Shown: positions 59,936 through 64,000 of the stretch, piece after piece | Position numbering within the stretch: the stretch's first letter is position 1 | How the letters are laid out: each line of letters starts with the position of its first letter | From: Pararhodobacter zhoushanensis | GTDB lineage: Bacteria; Pseudomonadota; Alphaproteobacteria; Rhodobacterales; Rhodobacteraceae | Direction of reading: 5' to 3' | Assembly: GCF_003990445.1 (NCBI RefSeq) | Contig: NZ_REEZ01000001.1 | Span: forward strand, 620,001-684,000 | Length of the DNA stretch: 64,000 nt | Notes under the pieces: model-generated | The model's input: the letters and a program-made list of their open reading frames with translations, nothing else | Told to the model about the DNA's origin: nothing | Database searches by the model: none | Made by a program: the position numbers and the translations under genes

Positions 59936-60330
59936 CAATGTAACCTCTTGGGGCCGGGAACCGCGGCGCGGCGCAGCAATTCCTCGGGCCTTTTCAATCC
60001 GATCATCGCGCAGCTTGCGCCCTTCGCCCGTCAGGCGAGTCTGTCGCAAGCAGCCTGACACGTTGTCTATACGCAACAGGTTGCCTGTGGATTACCCCCA
60101 AACCCCTTATTTTGCAAACGTTGCGGGCCTCCTGCCGCAGCGTCATGCGGCACTTGCACCCAAGATTCTGCACCTGCACAGGCGGCAGGCCCTCAAACAA
60201 TGAGTTGATAGGAAAAACGGCGAACCACCGCGCCTGCGCAGGCAGCGCCCTTGGCAAGGGCTGGCGTCTCGGGCTATGAGAGGCGACGTGTGCCAAAAGG
60301 CGCAGCCGTTCAGAAAACCGGAGGCCAGAC
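59936..60330. other. Non-coding divergent intergenic region
   Basis: 395 bp between the efflux operon and the YfgM-like gene. It has one clear hairpin (TGCCGCA/TGCGGCA at 60133-60152) and likely holds divergent promoters; I see no gene or clear operator. Confidence 0.4.
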
Positions 60331-60990
60331 GTGAGCAACCCCGACAGCTTCATCGACGAGGTGAACGAGGAACTCAAGCGCGACCGCCTGTATGGGGCGA
60401 TGCGCAAATACGGCTGGATCGCGATTGCGTTGGTCCTGATTATCGTCGGCGCTGCGGCTTTCAACGAATGGCGCAAGGCGCAGGACGAAGCCGCCGCGCG
60501 CAGCTTTGGCGATGCGGTGATTTCCGCGCTCGACACCACCGACCCGGCTGCCCAGCGGACCGAACTGACCGCTATCGATGCAACCGGCGACCGCGCGGGC
60601 ATCCTGAACCTGCTGCTGGGCGCTGCCGATATCGAGGCCGGCGATCGCGCCGGTGCGATGGAAACGCTGGCCCGCGTCGAAAACGATTCCACCATGCCGC
60701 TGGCCTATCGCCAGATCGCCGCGTTCAAGCGGGTGATCATCGGCGGCGCCGACATTCCGGTCGACGAACGCCGTGCGACGCTGCAAGGGCTGGCACAGCC
60801 CGGGCAGACCTTCCGCCCGCTGGCGCTGGAACAGCTGGCCCTGCTGACGATGGAGACCGGCGACCAAGAGGGCGCGCTGGCCCAGGCGCAGGCCCTGCTG
60901 CAAGAACCCGATGTGACCGATGCGCTGCGGCGCCGGGTCGCGCAACTGATCGTCGTCCTGGGCGGTGACCAGCCCAGCGACCTCGGCTGA
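60331..60990 (+). CDS. YfgM-like tetratricopeptide protein
   Basis: A 219-aa protein with an N-terminal cytoplasmic part (DSFIDEVNEELKRDRLYGAMRKYG), one TM at about 27-46 and a periplasmic TPR-like domain (AAALRSFGDAVISAL-type helices; AGILNLLLGAADIEAGDRAGAMETLARV). GTG start. Gene order with bamB and der is as in many proteobacteria; YfgM works with SecYEG and periplasmic chaperones. Confidence 0.85.
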   Translation: MSNPDSFIDEVNEELKRDRLYGAMRKYGWIAIALVLIIVGAAAFNEWRKAQDEAAARSFGDAVISALDTTDPAAQRTELTAIDATGDRAGILNLLLGAADIEAGDRAGAMETLARVENDSTMPLAYRQIAAFKRVIIGGADIPVDERRATLQGLAQPGQTFRPLALEQLALLTMETGDQEGALAQAQALLQEPDVTDALRRRVAQLIVVLGGDQPSDLG

Positions 60991-61008
60991 CCTACTGGGG
61001 GATAACCC

Positions 61009-62316
61009 GTGAGCCTGATCCGTACCGCGACCCTGATTGGCCTGGTGGCTTTGAGCGCCGGCTGTAACCGTGAACGCCCGCTGGAAGGCGAGCGCGTCGC
61101 CCTGCGCGCCCCGTGGGGCGGCTCGGACGGCGTGCAAGCCAACCGCGCGCTGCCGATCTCGCTGCCGGCGCAAAGCGCCAATGCCAGCTGGACCCAACGT
61201 CAGGGCACGCCCGGCGCGCGCCCGCAGCACCCGGCACTGTCGGCCAACCCGCAGCTGATCTGGTCCGCGAGCATCGGCACCGGCGACACCCGCCGTGGAC
61301 GCCTGACCACCGATCCGGTGGTCGCCGATGGCCGCGTCTATACGCTCGACGCCGCGGCCCGGGTGCAAGCCACCTCGACCGCCGGGGCGGTACTGTGGAG
61401 CACAGACCTGACCGCACCGCGTGACCGGGGCACCTCGGCCTCGGGCGGATCGCTGGCCGTGTCGGGCGGGCGGGTCTATGTCACCTCGGCCTATGCCTTC
61501 CTTGCCGCGCTGGACGCCGCAACCGGGGCGGAGATCTGGCGGGTGGACTTTGACGCCCCGCTGACCGGCTCGCCGGCGGTGAATGGCAACAACGTCTATG
61601 TCACCGCCATCGACAGCAGCATGTGGAGCCTCAACGCCGCCACCGGCCGCATCGACTGGACCTTGCCTGGCACCCCTGCCCTGACCACCGTCGCGCGCGG
61701 CTCGGCCCCGGCCATCGCGGGCGATACGGTGATCTTCCCGACGCAAGCCGGTGAACTGACCGCCGTGCGCCGCTCGAACGGCGCGCGGATGTGGACCACG
61801 GTCGCCGCAGGCCGCCGCACCGGGGCCGCGCTGGCCTCGATCCCGGCGCTGACCGGCGATCCGGTGATTGACGGCAACCGCCTGTACGCCGCCAACCAGT
61901 CGGGCCGTGTGTTCGCCATCGACGTGCGCTCGGGCGAAACGCTGTGGACCAGCCCCGAGGGGGCCAATGACCCGGTGTGGCCGGTGGGCGGCTCGGTGTT
62001 TCTGGTCAGCGACCAGAACCGCGTGATGCGCCTGGACGCCAGCGACGGCTCACTGATCTGGGCGCAGGATCTGCCGCTCTATACCTCGGACCGCGTGCGC
62101 CGCCGTTTGGCGATCTACCCGCAAAACGGCCCGGTTCTGGCCGGTGGCAAGCTGTGGGTCGCCTCGGGTGACGGGGTGCTGCGCGGCTTCGATCCGGTCT
62201 CGGGCAACACCGTCGCCGAGATCCCGATCCCCGGTGGCGCGGCCTCGTCGCCCATCGTTGCGGGGGGTGTCATGTACATCCTGTCGCGCGAGGGCAACCT
62301 GCTCGCCTACCGCTGA
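61009..62316 (+). CDS. bamB: BamB-like PQQ-repeat beta-propeller lipoprotein
   Basis: A 435-aa outer-membrane assembly factor. Signal with lipobox LSAGC (Cys19), then eight-bladed propeller repeats with GRVYTLDAAARVQATSTAGAVLWS, AFLAALDAATGAEIWRV, RVFAIDVRSGETLWTS. It binds BamA in the BAM complex. GTG start. Confidence 0.88.
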   Translation: MSLIRTATLIGLVALSAGCNRERPLEGERVALRAPWGGSDGVQANRALPISLPAQSANASWTQRQGTPGARPQHPALSANPQLIWSASIGTGDTRRGRLTTDPVVADGRVYTLDAAARVQATSTAGAVLWSTDLTAPRDRGTSASGGSLAVSGGRVYVTSAYAFLAALDAATGAEIWRVDFDAPLTGSPAVNGNNVYVTAIDSSMWSLNAATGRIDWTLPGTPALTTVARGSAPAIAGDTVIFPTQAGELTAVRRSNGARMWTTVAAGRRTGAALASIPALTGDPVIDGNRLYAANQSGRVFAIDVRSGETLWTSPEGANDPVWPVGGSVFLVSDQNRVMRLDASDGSLIWAQDLPLYTSDRVRRRLAIYPQNGPVLAGGKLWVASGDGVLRGFDPVSGNTVAEIPIPGGAASSPIVAGGVMYILSREGNLLAYR

Positions 62317-62376
62317 CGCTTTACAAAGCTCCCGCCGACGCCTATGTCGGCGGCTTCTGAGCATCCAGGGGCCGCA

Positions 62377-63855
62377 ATGAGCTTCACTGTCGCCCTCGTG
62401 GGCCGCCCGAATGTGGGCAAATCTACCTTGTTTAACCGTCTGGTCGGTCGCCGCCTTGCGCTGGTCGACGACCAGCCGGGCGTGACCCGTGACCTGCGCG
62501 AAGGCGATGCGCGGCTCAACAACCTGCGCTTTACCGTCATCGACACGGCCGGGCTGGAAAACGTCACCGACGACAGCCTGCAGGGCCGCATGCGCCGCCT
62601 GACCGAGCGCGCGGTCGAGATGGTCGATGTCTGCCTGTTCATGATCGACGCCCGTATCGGCGTGACCCCGGCGGATGAGATCTTCGCCGACATCCTGCGC
62701 CGCCGCGCGCGGCATGTGATCCTTGCGGCGAACAAATCGGAAGGCAACGCGGCCGAAGGCGGCTATCTGGAAGCCTTCTCGCTGGGCCTTGGCGAGCCTG
62801 TGCGCCTGTCCGCCGAGCATGGCGTGGGCATGGACGAGCTTTACGACCTGCTGGTGCCGCTGGCCGCCACGTTTGAAGAACGCTCGCAGGCCGAAGCGCC
62901 GCAGACCGACGTCAGCATTGACGAAGACAGCGAAGCCGACAACACCGAGGGCTTCGGCGAAGAGATCCCCGACTGGGCACCGTCCGAAAAGCGCCCCCTG
63001 CAGGTGGCGGTCATTGGCCGACCGAATGCCGGGAAATCGACGCTGATCAACCAGATCATCGGCGAAGAGCGCCTGCTGACCGGGCCTGAGGCCGGGATCA
63101 CCCGCGATTCCATCGCCCTGCCCTTCTCGTGGAACGGCACGCCGATGCGGCTGTTCGACACCGCCGGCATGCGCCGCCGCGCCCGCGTGACCGACAAGCT
63201 GGAAAAGCTGTCAGTGGCCGACGGGCTGCGCGCGGTGAAATTCGCCGAGGTGGTCGTGGTGCTGCTGGATGCCGCCATTCCGTTCGAAACCCAGGATCTG
63301 CGCATCGCCGATCTGGCCGAGACCGAAGGCCGCGCCGTGGTCATCGCGGTCAACAAATGGGACATCGAGGAAGACCGGCAAGACAAGCTGAAACTGCTGC
63401 TCGAGTCCTTCGAGCGCTATCTGCCGCAGCTCAAGGGTGCGCCGCTGGTCACCGTGTCCGCCAAGACCGGGCGCGGCATGGACCGGCTGCACGAGGCGAT
63501 CATCCGCGCGCATACGATCTGGAACCGCCGTGTGGGCACCTCGCGCCTGAACAACTGGCTGGCCGCGATGACCGAGGCCCACCCGCCCCCCGCTCCGGGC
63601 GGCAAGCGGGTGAAGCTGCGCTACATGACCCAAGCCAAGACCCGCCCGCCGGGATTCGTGGTCAAGGTCTCGCACCCCGAGGCGCTGCCGGAAAGCTACA
63701 AGCGTTATCTGGTCAACGGCTTGCGGCTGAGCTTCGACATGCCGGGCACGCCGATCCGGCTGTTCCTGCGCAGCGGTGCCGAGCAGAACCCCTACAAAGA
63801 CCGCAAATCCTCGCAGCCGTCACGGTTGAAGAAGCACATCAAGCCGGGGCACTAA
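62377..63855 (+). CDS. der: Ribosome biogenesis GTPase Der
   Basis: A 492-aa double-GTPase. G domain 1 has GRPNVGKST at 9-17, and G domain 2 has GRPNAGKST at about residue 214, each with DTAG and NKxD/NKWD motifs; the C-terminal KH-like domain follows. It assists 50S assembly. The start is the Met of MSFTVALVG; an earlier in-frame Met at 62344 is less likely. Confidence 0.97.
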   Translation: MSFTVALVGRPNVGKSTLFNRLVGRRLALVDDQPGVTRDLREGDARLNNLRFTVIDTAGLENVTDDSLQGRMRRLTERAVEMVDVCLFMIDARIGVTPADEIFADILRRRARHVILAANKSEGNAAEGGYLEAFSLGLGEPVRLSAEHGVGMDELYDLLVPLAATFEERSQAEAPQTDVSIDEDSEADNTEGFGEEIPDWAPSEKRPLQVAVIGRPNAGKSTLINQIIGEERLLTGPEAGITRDSIALPFSWNGTPMRLFDTAGMRRRARVTDKLEKLSVADGLRAVKFAEVVVVLLDAAIPFETQDLRIADLAETEGRAVVIAVNKWDIEEDRQDKLKLLLESFERYLPQLKGAPLVTVSAKTGRGMDRLHEAIIRAHTIWNRRVGTSRLNNWLAAMTEAHPPPAPGGKRVKLRYMTQAKTRPPGFVVKVSHPEALPESYKRYLVNGLRLSFDMPGTPIRLFLRSGAEQNPYKDRKSSQPSRLKKHIKPGH

Positions 63856-63869
63856 GAGCGGGCCTCGGG

Positions 63870-63980
63870 GGGCATCGAGCCCCCTCTCGGCCCGGTGGGG
63901 CCAGCCCCACACCCCGCCCAAGGGAGGCGCACGCGCCCCCCTTGGGAATCCCCCCGTGGATATTTTCTGAGCAAAGAAGC
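63870..63980. repeat. Intergenic repeat copy C
   Basis: Downstream of der: hairpins GGGGGC/GCCCCC and CCCAAGGG/CCCTTGGG, then CCCCCGTGGATATTTTCTGAGCAAAGAAGCG, sharing the GGATATTT and GAGCAAAGA elements of copies A and B. Probably also helps terminate der. Confidence 0.5.
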
Positions 63981-64000
63981 GCGGTTGATCTGAATCAAGG

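Overview
The window is high-GC chromosomal DNA of an alphaproteobacterium, most likely of the Rhodobacteraceae. The grounds are the gene content (ImuA with a GTTC-N7-GTTC SOS box, TRAP transporter, YfgM-like/BamB/Der block, trigger factor), the style of the proteins, and a dispersed intergenic repeat. About 35 kb in the middle is an apparently complete HK97-like siphovirus prophage.

Left flank (1-8601): imuA-like SOS gene (minus), aldo/keto reductase, a small Cys-rich lipoprotein, thrS (minus), a GlxA-type AraC regulator (minus) divergent from an isochorismatase-like hydrolase, then a Tag-like glycosylase, a creatininase-family hydrolase and an alpha/beta hydrolase, ending at tRNA-Arg(TCT).

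Prophage (8662-43863): an 18-bp direct repeat of the tRNA 3' end marks attL and attR. Integrase, an excisionase-like protein and a string of tiny genes with overlapping start and stop codons run leftward. They include a DUF4031 protein, a truncated cytosine methyltransferase fragment and an acyl carrier protein. The string starts at a promoter (12.9 kb) with two GGACA/TGTCC operators. A matching operator pair lies between a leftward XRE repressor and a rightward Cro-like gene (15.0 kb), giving a lambda-like PL/PR switch. Rightward early genes include DUF2303 and DUF1937 proteins, a possible replication module with iteron-like repeats, and a NusG-like protein followed by a terminator. Then come HNH, TerS, TerL, portal, S49 protease, capsid, connectors, tail tube, a tail assembly chaperone with a GGGAAAC -1 frameshift site, tape measure, tail hub and fibre genes, and a lysis module: an N-acetylmuramidase with a C-terminal membrane anchor and nested i-spanin/o-spanin genes. 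Accessory genes lie next to attR.

Right flank (43864-64000): a decayed IS481-type transposase, then a nine-gene leftward catabolic operon (TRAP DctPQM, HisD-family dehydrogenase, SDR, LacI regulator, bicupin protein, alpha/beta hydrolase, RraA-like protein) with a tandem palindromic operator upstream. Its substrate is unknown. Next are a small membrane protein, tig, an RND efflux permease with its membrane fusion protein, and the conserved YfgM-like/bamB/der block.

I did not find an obviously new large system. The most unusual items are the phage acyl carrier protein in the repressor-controlled early operon, the NusG-like protein next to a terminator before the late genes, the chimeric methyltransferase fragment at a 42-bp duplication, and the uncharacterised two-TM gene beside attR.
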